From NCBI GenBank assembly GCA_021779195.1, contig JAJYBB010000027.1, positions 1 through 41,656 of the forward strand: DNA of 41,656 bases. Reading direction: 5' to 3'. Below the pieces are notes generated by a model. The model worked only from the letters and a program-made list of their open reading frames with translations. It searched no databases and was not told where the DNA came from. Below, in pieces: positions 1 to 8,961 of this stretch; within the stretch, counting starts at the first letter, position 1, and the number at the start of each line of letters is the position of its first letter. The translations under genes and the position numbers were made by a program. The stretch comes from Bacteroidota bacterium (GTDB lineage Bacteria; Bacteroidota; Bacteroidia; Bacteroidales; Paludibacteraceae).

Positions 1-1
1 C

Positions 2-118
2 GCCAAATGGAATGGTTCAGAGTTTGAATATGATTCAGACCCGAATGGAACTTTCAACGAATACGTTATCGCTTTCATGCCTCTAAATTCGGACGGAATT
101 CCTGTTTTTTTAAACTGA
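2..118 (+). CDS. 3' end of an unidentified protein (partial)
   Basis: An open frame runs in from the window edge and stops at a TGA at 116-118, giving 38 C-terminal residues that end ...GIPVFLN. The composition (many N, D, G, F and aromatic residues) suits the C-terminal beta-strands of a secreted or surface protein, but nothing identifies a family. It converges on the recombinase gene that follows. It may be chance open frame, although amino-acid content and length to the edge favour a real gene end. Confidence 0.45.
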   Translation, partial: AKWNGSEFEYDSDPNGTFNEYVIAFMPLNSDGIPVFLN

Positions 119-272
119 CGGATAACAATTTATATCGTCACTTTGGTGACCTTATATGAACTTTAGTCATTAACCATTTTATTATTAATCATCTATAAAT
201 TAGTACTTTATAATTATAGTACCAATTTAACATAGGTGCTCATATATATTTTAACCTATCCGTCATTTGCCT
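119..272. other. Convergent intergenic spacer with short inverted repeats
   Basis: This spacer lies between the 3' ends of two convergent genes. It holds a 5-bp inverted repeat GTCAC/GTGAC at 138-151 with a 4-nt loop, and an AT-rich near-palindrome around 210-231 flanked by GTACT and AGTAC. Neither has a clear T-tract, so neither is called as a terminator. The AT-rich palindrome beside a recombinase gene could be a recombination site, but this is speculation. Confidence 0.3.
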
Positions 273-1931
273 TCATTTAATATTCAATCTATCCAACGGA
301 TTCTTTATCTGGTCAAAACCTTTTATGGTTATATGCGTATATATTTCGGTGGTTTTCGAACTCTGATGTCCCAGTAAACTTTGAATATAACGTAAATCTG
401 TACCCATTTCCAGCAAGTGAGTAGCAAAACTGTGTCGCAAAGTATGTGGAGATACATGTTTTGTAATCTTTGTCTTTTCGATTGCTATACGTAAAGCTTT
501 TTTAATACTCGCTTCTGAATATGGGCCATTATTCAGCCCTTCAAACAACCATTCGCGGGGTTGATACTGCTTTACATAACTTCTCAATACTTCCAACGTT
601 TTTTGTCCTAATAATGTATATCGATCTTTTTTGCCTTTTGCCTGTTCAATGCGAATTTGCATCCTGTCACTATCAATATCCTTTATTTTTAAATTAATCA
701 ACTCACTTATTCGCAAACCACCCGAATAGATGGTCATCAGTACTGCTTTATGTTTTATATTATCCGTAGCATTGATAATTGCGGTAACTTCGTCCTGACT
801 CAGTACTTCGGGTAAAAACTTTTCTTCCCTTGGTCGTTCTATCAAATAAACTTTGCGCCGTCCACCCATCACCCGTTCGTAATAGAATTTTATGGCATTA
901 ATAGCTTGATTCTGATACGAAGTAGATACTTTTCGCTCTGTAACCAAATACTGCAAATACAATACAATTTCTTCTTCGGTTATATCGGTCAACTCTTTTT
1001 CATCATAATAATTGATAAACTCCCGAAACATAAAGGTATACGAATCAATCGTGTTCGAACTGTAACGCAACTCGCGCAATTTTGCCACGTACGATTCCGG
1101 ATTTGTCCGCATCATCGCTTTGCTTCGGTTTCCAGGCAATATTTTCTGTTTCAGTTCCTCCCTGTAAATCCATTCCAATCCGTTTGCCACCACAAACTCA
1201 CGTATATATTTTAGTGATGGTTCGGTGTAGGGTAATGTCCAGCAATTATCTGTTCCGTTCCACTTGCACAATGTAAGGCGTTTGATAGCTTCAATCAGAG
1301 CCTTGTTATAACCAAAATACAATTTCAGTGTACGGTTATGTACGTTCACTGCCAAAAACTGCCCTTTATCAACGATTGGCTGATCCGATTCATTCGCTAT
1401 CCTCAGCGAAACTTTTTCATTCACCTGCAACCGGCGTCCTTCGAAAAACGACTGCAATAAGCTTAGATTCCGCTTGTAATTTGGAACCACCCATTGATAA
1501 TTTGCATTATCCCACTTAGCATATCTGAATGATTTCAAAAACTGAATATCGGTTTCATTTCGAGGCAACTTCACATAAAGATGTTGGTGAGTCACAGTAA
1601 TCTCCACCTCAGGCTTCAAATTATCATGCAATTTCACCGCCTTTTTCAAAACAAGTTTGCTGTCTGCCTTTATTTCTTCAACCGCCTTTACAGCCTTTAT
1701 TTCTTCTATTTCTTTTATTTCCTCTACCGCCTTTCCCTCATATTCCACCTCCGGAAACAACTCCTTCAATTGCCCAAATGCGTCTTTCGTATACGGTATA
1801 TGCCATGCCCCTAACGTTTTGCTCCAGCGTGCATCGGGTATTTGGCGCAGTTTCGAAATCATTTCCGCTTGATAGGGGAAGTCCACACGAATACGGGTTT
1901 CATTGCCGTGGATGATTTTCGTGGCTTTCAT
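273..1931 (-). CDS. Tyrosine recombinase/integrase with three N-terminal HARP-like modules
   Basis: Site-specific recombinase of the tyrosine (phage integrase/Xer) family, 552 aa, which would cut and rejoin DNA through a 3'-phosphotyrosine. The catalytic set is complete: R407 (SGGLR), K434/435 (AKGKKDR), H496-x2-R499 (HTLRH), H522 (LLGH) and Y531 (EIYTH). A SAM-like core-binding domain spans about 280-355. The first 250 residues are unusual: three copies of a roughly 50-residue module, each with the same W-x6-W-x2-P signature (W36/W43/P46, W140/W147/P150, W224/W231/P234). These resemble the HARP domain of SMARCAL1-type annealing helicases, which suggests binding to branched or single-stranded DNA (inference). 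A low-complexity Glu-Ile-Lys/Ala-Val-Lys linker covers about 66-90. The start is the first ATG, about 14 nt below the predicted transcription start. It is longer than plain XerC/D (about 300 aa) and lacks the insert typical of integron integrases. No cassette array or paired att sites were found. Confidence 0.9.
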   Translation of the reverse strand: MKATKIIHGNETRIRVDFPYQAEMISKLRQIPDARWSKTLGAWHIPYTKDAFGQLKELFPEVEYEGKAVEEIKEIEEIKAVKAVEEIKADSKLVLKKAVKLHDNLKPEVEITVTHQHLYVKLPRNETDIQFLKSFRYAKWDNANYQWVVPNYKRNLSLLQSFFEGRRLQVNEKVSLRIANESDQPIVDKGQFLAVNVHNRTLKLYFGYNKALIEAIKRLTLCKWNGTDNCWTLPYTEPSLKYIREFVVANGLEWIYREELKQKILPGNRSKAMMRTNPESYVAKLRELRYSSNTIDSYTFMFREFINYYDEKELTDITEEEIVLYLQYLVTERKVSTSYQNQAINAIKFYYERVMGGRRKVYLIERPREEKFLPEVLSQDEVTAIINATDNIKHKAVLMTIYSGGLRISELINLKIKDIDSDRMQIRIEQAKGKKDRYTLLGQKTLEVLRSYVKQYQPREWLFEGLNNGPYSEASIKKALRIAIEKTKITKHVSPHTLRHSFATHLLEMGTDLRYIQSLLGHQSSKTTEIYTHITIKGFDQIKNPLDRLNIK

Positions 1932-1951
1932 AGTCCTTTCAGATTTGGATT

Positions 1952-1986
1952 CAAAGATAAAAACTATTATTCACATTAACAACAAA
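1952..1986 (-). promoter_or_regulatory. Predicted promoter of the recombinase gene
   Basis: On the minus strand the -7 element reads TATCTTTG (plus positions 1952-1959), an exact TAnnTTTG match. A TTG lies 20 nt upstream and a TTTG 23 nt upstream (plus 1980-1986). The implied transcript start is about 14 nt before the ATG. Confidence 0.55.
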
Positions 1987-2440
1987 TTATTTGATATATT
2001 TTCAAAAAAAAATATACATGGTTATTAATGCAACATAAATTTCCGATTCGGGGAGGTGTGTTTTGTGGGATGGATAGGGAAAAATCGAGGATAGATCTAC
2101 TATTAGGTGTTGTACTTCAGTGTAGAAAAGTTGGAAATGGTTCAATTTTAAAATTTGATAGTTGAGTTCACTTCGAATAGCACTTTTTTAACGCAAAGAT
2201 GCAATATGGTACATGCCGAGTATCGGTAATTGCTAAACTTGTCCAGCAATGGGGGAAGTACAACGCATACTGAATGTTGTATTTCGAAGCTTTGAGAGTT
2301 TGTGTCGTAACGTTCAAATCAAAAAAAATTGATTTTTCGGAGGAGATTCTAAAAATTTTTTTGAACTGCTTTGCATGTTGACGCATCGTTGAAAATAATT
2401 GGTGCATTTCAGTACAATAAAGAGGTGTTTTTTCTCCTTC

Positions 2441-2617
2441 TTATTCTTTAGGAGATATACGTTTAAGCCGAATGGTATTGTATTCCGGAATCAGATACTT
2501 ATAATACTGCTGATTTTTCACTTCTTCCCATGTGTAAGTTCGATACATCCATTCGGCGCCAGCATGGCGATAATTTATTGATACGCGAATCGATTCTGTT
2601 TTTTTTAATGTAATCTG
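2441..2617 (-). pseudogene. Possible decayed gene fragment (58 codons)
   Basis: A 58-codon open stretch on the minus strand ends at a TAA (plus 2441-2443). Its composition is protein-like, rich in Y, W, R, K and E (for example HAGAEWMYRTYTWEEV), but it has no start codon before codon 24 (ATG at plus 2546-2548). Upstream, another frame is also open with plausible residues, which would fit a frameshift. I do not recognise the family. It could be the 3' remnant of a gene disrupted during recombinase or mobile-element activity, or a 35-residue ORF from the internal ATG. Confidence 0.25.
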
Positions 2618-2803
2618 TCAAACAAGATTTAAGCTTAACTTCAATTGGGTGCGAAATTAACCGAAGATGAAATCCTTAATTATTAGTGAAGTTGATCGAT
2701 TGTACTTTTGATTCGAAATAAGTGTATGTGATTTTATATCAATGATATAAAAGTGTAAACAAATCATTTTGGAAGATAATTATAAAAAAAATAATCGATA
2801 ACA

Positions 2804-2835
2804 TTGATAACTATTGAAAATTGTAACTATTTTTG
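2804..2835 (+). promoter_or_regulatory. Predicted promoter of the MarR-RND operon
   Basis: TTG at 2804-2806, a 21-nt spacer, then TATTTTTG at 2828-2835, an exact TAnnTTTG match. The predicted transcript start is near 2841-2843. This argues against translation from the TTG at 2804 and favours the ATG at 2876 (or 2846). Confidence 0.5.
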
Positions 2836-2875
2836 CAGTTCAAAAATGTTCAATATCGAAATAGCCGAGTATAAA

Positions 2876-3319
2876 ATGAGAGAACCGATAGGACGCATTA
2901 TGTCAAAAATCAGTAAGTCGTTGCAATACAATTTACAGACAAATTTGAATCATTTAGATATTGACCGCTCCTTTTATCCATTGTGGTTGATTTATTCACA
3001 ACCCGGAATGACGCAGCAACAACTTGCCAATGAATTAGGTTGTAACAAAGTGCAGGTAGTCAGAATTATTGATTATTTATCGGATCATGGTTATGTAGAT
3101 CGAATACAACATGCCGACGATCGCCGCAAATACGAACTAATTATTACCGATAAAACGGAATTACATATAAACGAGATTAAAGCGGCATTGGAACACACTT
3201 CCCAAGCCGGATTGAGGGGTTTAACGGCAGCTCAAACCAATGCATTGTATAACTTGTTATATCTTATTCAAAATAACTTGAATAATATAAATAAAAACAA
3301 CTTGAAAACAGACGAATGA
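2876..3319 (+). CDS. MarR-family transcriptional regulator
   Basis: Small dimeric winged-helix DNA-binding protein (147 aa from the chosen ATG), probably the local regulator of the RND efflux genes behind it. It has the MarR layout: an N-terminal dimerisation helix, a helix-turn-helix around TQQQLANELGCNKVQVVRIIDYL, and the wing signature ADDRRKYELIITDK. The frame is also open from a TTG at 2804 and an ATG at 2846, but a good promoter covers 2804-2835, so 2876 fits best. Its 3' end overlaps the adaptor gene by four bases (ATGA), showing translational coupling. MarR proteins usually repress such operons until a phenolic or other toxic ligand binds. The ligand cannot be read from the sequence. 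Confidence 0.85.
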   Translation: MREPIGRIMSKISKSLQYNLQTNLNHLDIDRSFYPLWLIYSQPGMTQQQLANELGCNKVQVVRIIDYLSDHGYVDRIQHADDRRKYELIITDKTELHINEIKAALEHTSQAGLRGLTAAQTNALYNLLYLIQNNLNNINKNNLKTDE

Positions 3320-4380
3320 AAAGAAAGAAAACCATTTGGATTGCTATCGTGTTTATTGCTTTAGCTGCATTTTTTCTCAAAATAGGGTTTAGCAAACCCG
3401 ATCAAAAAGATAAGAAGTCATCTCTAAAAGAGAAATCAATAAAGAAGGTAGATGCCATTATTGTTAAAAAATCTTTATTGATCAATGATATAACGGTAAC
3501 AGGCTCTTTGAAGTCGTATGATGAAACCGCTTTGCAGAATGAGGTAGCCGGTCGGGTAGTGCTGATCAATCTCCCCGAAGGAAAATTTGTAAAGAAAGGA
3601 ACGGTATTGGTCAAGCTTTTCGATGATGATTTACAGGCAACATTAAAAAAACTTTATGCTCAATTGGCTGTACAACAACAAATCGCGAAGCGTCAATCGG
3701 AATTGTTGAAGGTAAACGGAATAAGTCAGAACGATTATGATCAGACAGTTTTGCAAATTAATTCGATAAAAGCCGATATTGAAGTTGAAAAAACCATGAT
3801 TCGAAAAACAGAGGTTTTGGCTCCTTTTGACGGTGTGATCGGATTGCGAAACATAAGTTTGGGTGCTATTGTTAATCCGTCGACCTTGCTGGCTACCATT
3901 CGTACACCCGATAAACTAAAACTTGATTTCTATGTGCCCGAAAAATATAGTTCTGAAATAAAACCGGGAATGCAAGTAAAATTCAGTTTGTATAATACTG
4001 ACAAACAATATACTGCCACCGTATTTGCTACCGAAAGGAATATCGATAATGCTACTCGTAATCTGAAGGTTCGGGCGATGGTTCATTCACATGCCCCTGA
4101 ATTGATTTCGGGAGCATTTGCAAATGTAATTTTGAGAATGAGCGAAAATTCGGAGGCATTGTTGATTCCTACCCAAGCGCTTATTCCAAACGAAGAAACA
4201 AACAGTGTGATTGTAGCCCGACATGGAAAAGCACATTTCAGTAAAGTGATAACCGGTATCCGCAAAACAAATACGATCGAAATTACCAGTGGAGTCGAAG
4301 CCGGCGACACCATTATCACGACCGGAATTTTATTCCTGACCGAAGGTTCTATTTTGTATTATTCCACCGTAAAAAACTGA
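3316..4380 (+). CDS. RND efflux periplasmic adaptor (membrane fusion protein)
   Basis: Periplasmic adaptor of 354 aa that links the inner-membrane RND pump to the outer-membrane channel. An N-terminal membrane anchor lies at about 6-25 and has no lipobox. A lipoyl/barrel-sandwich half follows (VAGRVVLINLPEGKFVKKG), then a short alpha-hairpin (about 105-155), the second lipoyl half (APFDGVIGLRNISLGAIV), a beta-barrel and a membrane-proximal domain. The domain order is that of MexA/AcrA/HlyD_D23 adaptors. It overlaps the MarR gene by four bases and sits 2 bp before the pump gene, so the three are one operon. Substrate is unknown; hydrophobic drugs or bile-like compounds would be typical. Confidence 0.9.
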   Translation: MKRKKTIWIAIVFIALAAFFLKIGFSKPDQKDKKSSLKEKSIKKVDAIIVKKSLLINDITVTGSLKSYDETALQNEVAGRVVLINLPEGKFVKKGTVLVKLFDDDLQATLKKLYAQLAVQQQIAKRQSELLKVNGISQNDYDQTVLQINSIKADIEVEKTMIRKTEVLAPFDGVIGLRNISLGAIVNPSTLLATIRTPDKLKLDFYVPEKYSSEIKPGMQVKFSLYNTDKQYTATVFATERNIDNATRNLKVRAMVHSHAPELISGAFANVILRMSENSEALLIPTQALIPNEETNSVIVARHGKAHFSKVITGIRKTNTIEITSGVEAGDTIITTGILFLTEGSILYYSTVKN

Positions 4381-4382
4381 TT

Positions 4383-7300
4383 ATGACAATTTCAGATATA
4401 GCTATTAGACGCCCTGTCGGGTCTATTGTCATCAGTTTAATCATTATTTTGATGGGAATAGTCGGGTTTAATTTTCTTGGTGTCCGGCTTTATCCTGCCA
4501 TCGATCCGCCAATCATAACCGTTCAGACTTCGTATACCGGAGCAAATGCCGAAATTGTAGAATCGCAAATTACCGAGCCATTAGAAAAAACCATAAATGG
4601 GATTGAAGGTGTAAAATCGATTTCATCAACTTCGGCTATCGGCTCGAGCAGTATAACCGTGGAATTCAATTTAGGCGCCGATTTGGAAAAAGCAGCCAAC
4701 GACGTTCGCGACAAAGTGTCGCAAGCAATGCGATTACTTCCACAGGATATTGATGCAGCTCCTACCGTAACAAAAGCCGATGCAAACAGCGATCCGATTA
4801 TTATGCTCACGGCTCAAAGCAGCCGAATGAACGATCTGGAGTTAAGTGATTATGCTGAAAATGTTCTTCAGGAACGCTTGCAAACTATTCCGGGTATCAG
4901 TTCGATACAGATTTACGGGCAGCAAAAACCGGCGATGCGCTTATGGATGGATCCGAATAAACTGGCAGCGTACCAGTTGACGGCAGCTGATGTAAATGCG
5001 GCACTTGCAAAAGAAAATATTGAGATGCCCGGCGGAAAAATTCGTGGAGGGAAAACAGAATTGATTATCAATACAGAAGGAAAGCTCGTAACAGAAGATG
5101 ATTTCAATAACATGATAATCAAGCAATCGGATAATCAGGTCGTGCGGTTTAAAGACATTGGGGAGGCTATGCTTGGTCCGCAAATGGAAGAATCGGGAGC
5201 TACAATCAACGGGAATACCGGTGTGGTGTTGGCACTTATACCTCTCCCCGGCGCCAATGATATTCAGATTGCCAATGAATTCTATAAACGACTTTCACAA
5301 ATTAAAAAAACTATGCCACAGGGCATGGAACTGAATATAGGTCGCGATAAGTCAGTTTTTGTACGTCAATCGGTACAGGATGTTTTAGAAACCTTGTTAA
5401 TTGCCATTTTTTTAGTGGTAATTATTATCTTTTTATTCTTCCGAAATTGGATTATTGCCCTACGTCCTTTGTTGGATATACCGGTTTCGTTGATCGGAAC
5501 TTTTTTTGTAATGTATATTCTCGGATTCTCAATCAATGTTTTAACCTTACTGGGTATCGTTTTAGCAACCGGTTTAGTGGTAGATGACGGAATTGTGGTT
5601 ACTGAGAATATCTTTAAGCGGATCGAACAAGGCAAAAATAAATGGCAGGCTGCTTTTGAGGGTACCCGCGAAATATTTTTCGCTGTAATTTCAACCTCAC
5701 TTACGTTAGCAATTGTATTTATTCCTGTAATTTTTCTGCAAGGATTCACCGGAAGATTATTTCGTGAGTTTGGTATTGTGGTGGCAACGGCAGTATTAAT
5801 TTCGGCTTTTGTATCATTAACTTTAACCCCTGTATTAAATGTTTTGCTGGGAGGTTCGGCTTCACATCATTCACGTTTTTATGTAGCTACCGAACCGTTT
5901 TTTAACGGCATGGAGAAAGGCTATCGTCGCTGGCTTGCGTTTTTTATTCAAAATCGCTGGATATCTTATTCTATTTTAGCCTTTTGTGTTGTTGTTATTT
6001 TTAGTCTTTCAAGAGCGTTGCAGTCTGAATTGGCACCGATCGAAGATCATAGTTTTATACGAACCTCGTTGACAGCACCCGAAGGAACTGAATACAGTAC
6101 GACGCAACATATGTTAGATAAAGTGGCGCGTATCAGCATGGATTCTGTCCCACAAGCTAAATACGTACTGGCACGGTATGGTTTGGGAACAAGTGTGAAC
6201 ACTGGTTTCGTGATCACTTTTTTAAAAGATCCTGCCCAACGTAATTTAAGTCAACAGCAAATTTATGATAAGTTGACGCGTATTTATCAACACATTCCCG
6301 ATGCCCGCATTATCGCAAGTCAGGAACCGACCATCGCAACTTCAAGTTCACACGGTTTGCCGGTGCAATTTGTTATACAAAATCTGGATTTTGAGAAAAT
6401 ACGCAGCGTATTGCCTAAATTTATGAATGAAGCGCAAAATAGCCCTGTATTCAGTAATGTGGATGTGGATTTAAAATTCAATAAACCTGAACTCGATGTG
6501 CAAGTCGATCGATTGAAAGCCAATACGTTGGGCGTAAATGAGAAGGATGTTTCAAGTGCATTGGATTTGGCTTTGAGTGGTAGCCGATACGGATATTTTT
6601 TAAGAAATAATAAACAATATTACGTGATAGGACAATTAGCCCGCAGGGATCGAAGTCAACCGGCTGATATCGCCTCACTGTATGTTCGTTCGGCAAATGG
6701 GAATATGATTCAGCTGGATAACCTTGTAAAAACAACTGAGAATAGCAATCCGCCAACCTTGTATCATTACAATCGCTACAAATCGGCTACCATATCGGCA
6801 AATTTAGCCAAAGGAAAAACCTTAGGGCAAGGTATTGCCGAAATGCAGCGTATTGCCAATAAACTGCTTGATGATTCATTTACAACTGCTTTGGCAGGTT
6901 CGTCGCGCGATTTTGCCGAAAGTAATTCAAATATTTCATTTGCATTGATACTGGCATTATTGTTAATCTATTTGATACTGGCTGCACAGTTCGAAAGTTT
7001 CCGCGATCCTTTTATTATCATGCTTACCGTGCCGTTAGCTATCGCCGGAGCAATGCTTTCGTTGTGGGTTTTTGGTCAAACCTTGAATATTTTTTCAGAA
7101 ATCGGTATGATACTTTTGATTGGAATCGTAACCAAAAATGGGATATTAATCGTTGAATTTGCAAATCAAAAGCGAAAATTAGGTATGAACAAACGGGTAG
7201 CGGCTTTTGAAGCAGCATCTGCCCGTTTCCGTCCGATCCTGATGACTTCACTTGCCACTATTTTTGGTGCTTTGCCTATTGCCTTAGCGTTGGGCGCGGG

Positions 7301-7436
7301 TTCCACAAGCCGCATCCCATTGGGAATTGTAGTTGTGGGCGGGTTGGTTTTTTCGCTTATGCTGACTTTGTTTGTTATTCCCGTAACCTATATTTTGATG
7401 TCGTCAAAGAAAAGAGCTGAACAAATGCCTGAATAA
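4383..7436 (+). CDS. RND efflux pump, inner-membrane permease (system 1)
   Basis: Proton-driven RND transporter of 1017 aa, the AcrB/MexB-type motor of a tripartite pump. It begins with the usual ...IRRPVGSIVISLIII first membrane helix, followed by a periplasmic porter domain with the PxIxxPxIxVxTxYxGA pattern. The proton-relay residues are present: D401-D402 in TM4 (LVVDDGIVV) and K918 in TM10 (IVTKNGILIV). Two pseudo-repeats with twelve helices are evident, and the length matches the HAE-1/MMPL-like drug efflux class (about 1020-1050). The neighbours supply adaptor and TolC partners. Homology does not fix the substrate; the relay residues argue for a hydrophobe/amphiphile pump rather than a CzcA-type heavy-metal pump, though this is only moderately sure. 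Confidence 0.93.
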   Translation: MTISDIAIRRPVGSIVISLIIILMGIVGFNFLGVRLYPAIDPPIITVQTSYTGANAEIVESQITEPLEKTINGIEGVKSISSTSAIGSSSITVEFNLGADLEKAANDVRDKVSQAMRLLPQDIDAAPTVTKADANSDPIIMLTAQSSRMNDLELSDYAENVLQERLQTIPGISSIQIYGQQKPAMRLWMDPNKLAAYQLTAADVNAALAKENIEMPGGKIRGGKTELIINTEGKLVTEDDFNNMIIKQSDNQVVRFKDIGEAMLGPQMEESGATINGNTGVVLALIPLPGANDIQIANEFYKRLSQIKKTMPQGMELNIGRDKSVFVRQSVQDVLETLLIAIFLVVIIIFLFFRNWIIALRPLLDIPVSLIGTFFVMYILGFSINVLTLLGIVLATGLVVDDGIVVTENIFKRIEQGKNKWQAAFEGTREIFFAVISTSLTLAIVFIPVIFLQGFTGRLFREFGIVVATAVLISAFVSLTLTPVLNVLLGGSASHHSRFYVATEPFFNGMEKGYRRWLAFFIQNRWISYSILAFCVVVIFSLSRALQSELAPIEDHSFIRTSLTAPEGTEYSTTQHMLDKVARISMDSVPQAKYVLARYGLGTSVNTGFVITFLKDPAQRNLSQQQIYDKLTRIYQHIPDARIIASQEPTIATSSSHGLPVQFVIQNLDFEKIRSVLPKFMNEAQNSPVFSNVDVDLKFNKPELDVQVDRLKANTLGVNEKDVSSALDLALSGSRYGYFLRNNKQYYVIGQLARRDRSQPADIASLYVRSANGNMIQLDNLVKTTENSNPPTLYHYNRYKSATISANLAKGKTLGQGIAEMQRIANKLLDDSFTTALAGSSRDFAESNSNISFALILALLLIYLILAAQFESFRDPFIIMLTVPLAIAGAMLSLWVFGQTLNIFSEIGMILLIGIVTKNGILIVEFANQKRKLGMNKRVAAFEAASARFRPILMTSLATIFGALPIALALGAGSTSRIPLGIVVVGGLVFSLMLTLFVIPVTYILMSSKKRAEQMPE

Positions 7437-7520
7437 GTTTTTTTTCATTCCGATAAATGATTGATTTTCCCTTCAAGCAGACTTCTTTTTGTTGTATTAT
7501 TGATTTAATTTATTAGAAAT

Positions 7521-8828
7521 ATGATAACTAATCATCTTAAAATTAATGTATTATTGTTTTTTACATGCTCAATTCTTGCAGTTTCTGCACAACAAAAATT
7601 AAGCTTAGCTGATGCTATGGGTATTGCGTTGAAAAATAATTATGATATTCGGCTTGCCCAAAATGATGCGGACATTTCAAGAATTAACAATACCTTGGGC
7701 AATGCAGGGATGTTGCCTGCCGTTCAGCTTATTGGCTCAGTAAATCGTGCTTTGAATAATGTGAATCAGCAACTTTCGTCTGGTCCTTCCAATTTTTATC
7801 CTTCTCAAAATTCTTCAACGTTGAATGCCGGAGCTGAATTGTCGTGGACTTTGTTTGACGGTGGAAAAATGTTCGTAACTAAAAGTAAGCTTGATGAAAT
7901 TCAACGTCTTGGCGATTTACAGTTTAGAGCAAAAGTGCTACAGACGCAGGCAGAAGTAATCGCCGCATATTATAACGTTGTTTCACAGAAACAGCAACTG
8001 ATTTCGATCAACGAAGTGATAAATTATAACCGTGATCGTGTAAAAATAATTCAAACCGGTTTTGATCATGGATATTATATTAAATCCGATTTGTTTCAAG
8101 CTCAGATTGATCTAAATGTTGCGCTGGAAAATGCGATCAATCAAAAGTTTGCAATTCAATTGGCTTTAAGAAATTTGAATCTTTTGTTGGCTCAGCCTAC
8201 TGATGTTAATTTTGAGGTTGACGATTCGATTCCGTTGAATTACAATCCAAATCGGGACAAATTGACACACCAGTTATTGACTAATAACACGGATATTCTT
8301 TCCTTGCAAAAGCAGAAAGAGATAGCGTTGCTCGTTTTGAAGGAAAATGAAAGTTTATATTTACCGAAGCTAAATTTTAATGCCGGATATATTTATAATA
8401 AAAATATTAGTTCTCAGGGAAGTGTGTTGCAAAATCAGAGTTTTGGTCCAGAATTGGGTGGAACTTTGACGATTCCATTGTACAGTGCCGGCGAAAACAA
8501 GCGTAAAGTTGCAGGAGCTAAGATTCAATTACAATCGGCTGATTTCCAGTTGAAAAATTTACAATTACAGACGACTACGGCACTTGAAAATGCATTGACT
8601 GATTTTGAAAATCAGCGTGAACTCTTACATATCGAACAACAAAACCACCAACTTACCAAGCAAAACCTTGAAATAAGCTTAAATAGGCTTGCGCAGGGAC
8701 AAACCACTTCGATCGAAGTTCATCTAGCTCAGGAATCTTTTGCCCAGTCTGTTACAAGGTTGATTAATTTTGAATATAACCTAAAAATGGCTGAAACGAA
8801 CATTCGTCGGTTAGTGGCTGAAATGTAA
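7521..8828 (+). CDS. TolC-family outer-membrane efflux protein (system 1)
   Basis: Outer-membrane channel of 435 aa that completes the first RND pump. A signal peptide of about 23 residues ends VSA-Q. Two OEP repeats follow, with the LSLADAMGIALKNNYDIRLA pattern near the start and the related helix-rich half near 255 onward, plus many Q/N/L heptads forming the periplasmic tunnel. The 84-bp gap after the pump gene has no terminator, so readthrough is likely. Trimer assembly and export across the outer membrane follow from the family. Confidence 0.9.
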   Translation: MITNHLKINVLLFFTCSILAVSAQQKLSLADAMGIALKNNYDIRLAQNDADISRINNTLGNAGMLPAVQLIGSVNRALNNVNQQLSSGPSNFYPSQNSSTLNAGAELSWTLFDGGKMFVTKSKLDEIQRLGDLQFRAKVLQTQAEVIAAYYNVVSQKQQLISINEVINYNRDRVKIIQTGFDHGYYIKSDLFQAQIDLNVALENAINQKFAIQLALRNLNLLLAQPTDVNFEVDDSIPLNYNPNRDKLTHQLLTNNTDILSLQKQKEIALLVLKENESLYLPKLNFNAGYIYNKNISSQGSVLQNQSFGPELGGTLTIPLYSAGENKRKVAGAKIQLQSADFQLKNLQLQTTTALENALTDFENQRELLHIEQQNHQLTKQNLEISLNRLAQGQTTSIEVHLAQESFAQSVTRLINFEYNLKMAETNIRRLVAEM

Positions 8829-8961
8829 ATCGGTATTTTATTTTATTGACTTTTCGTTAAATGTTAAATTTAAATTTGAACAACACTTCCGGTCTCCCGG
8901 ATTTACGGTTAAATGTTTGCGTTGTTTGACGGGAATCAGCGGTAACGATCAAAGGGAGTAA

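Larger units (their letters stand above)
1932..2803. other. Long spacer, mostly non-coding, between the recombinase and the MarR operon
   Basis: About 870 bp without a convincing intact gene. It holds the recombinase promoter at its left end, one copy of the AACGCAAAG motif at 2190-2198, and a minus-strand open frame with coding-like composition at 2441-2617 (listed separately). The rest shows no recognisable element. The mixture of short open stretches in changing frames suggests decayed genes next to an integrase. Confidence 0.4.

Noticed and set aside
138-151. GTCAC/GTGAC hairpin as a terminator
   Set aside because: A 5-bp stem without a T-tract is too weak to call.
1581-1872. Overlapping plus-strand frames rich in Phe, Ser and Tyr
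   Set aside because: They are antisense to the repetitive Glu/Lys linker of the recombinase, which creates open frames by composition.
273-1931. Integron integrase (IntI)
   Set aside because: The HTLRHSFATHLLE region is IntI-like, but the IntI-specific insert is absent and no attC-like cassette array is nearby.
2168-2407. 79-codon open frame on the minus strand
   Set aside because: Composition is not protein-like, it covers a dispersed AACGCAAAG motif, and it shows no recognisable motif.
2804-2875. TTG start giving MarR 24 extra residues
   Set aside because: A good promoter overlaps this stretch (2804-2835), and the extra residues do not resemble MarR N-termini.
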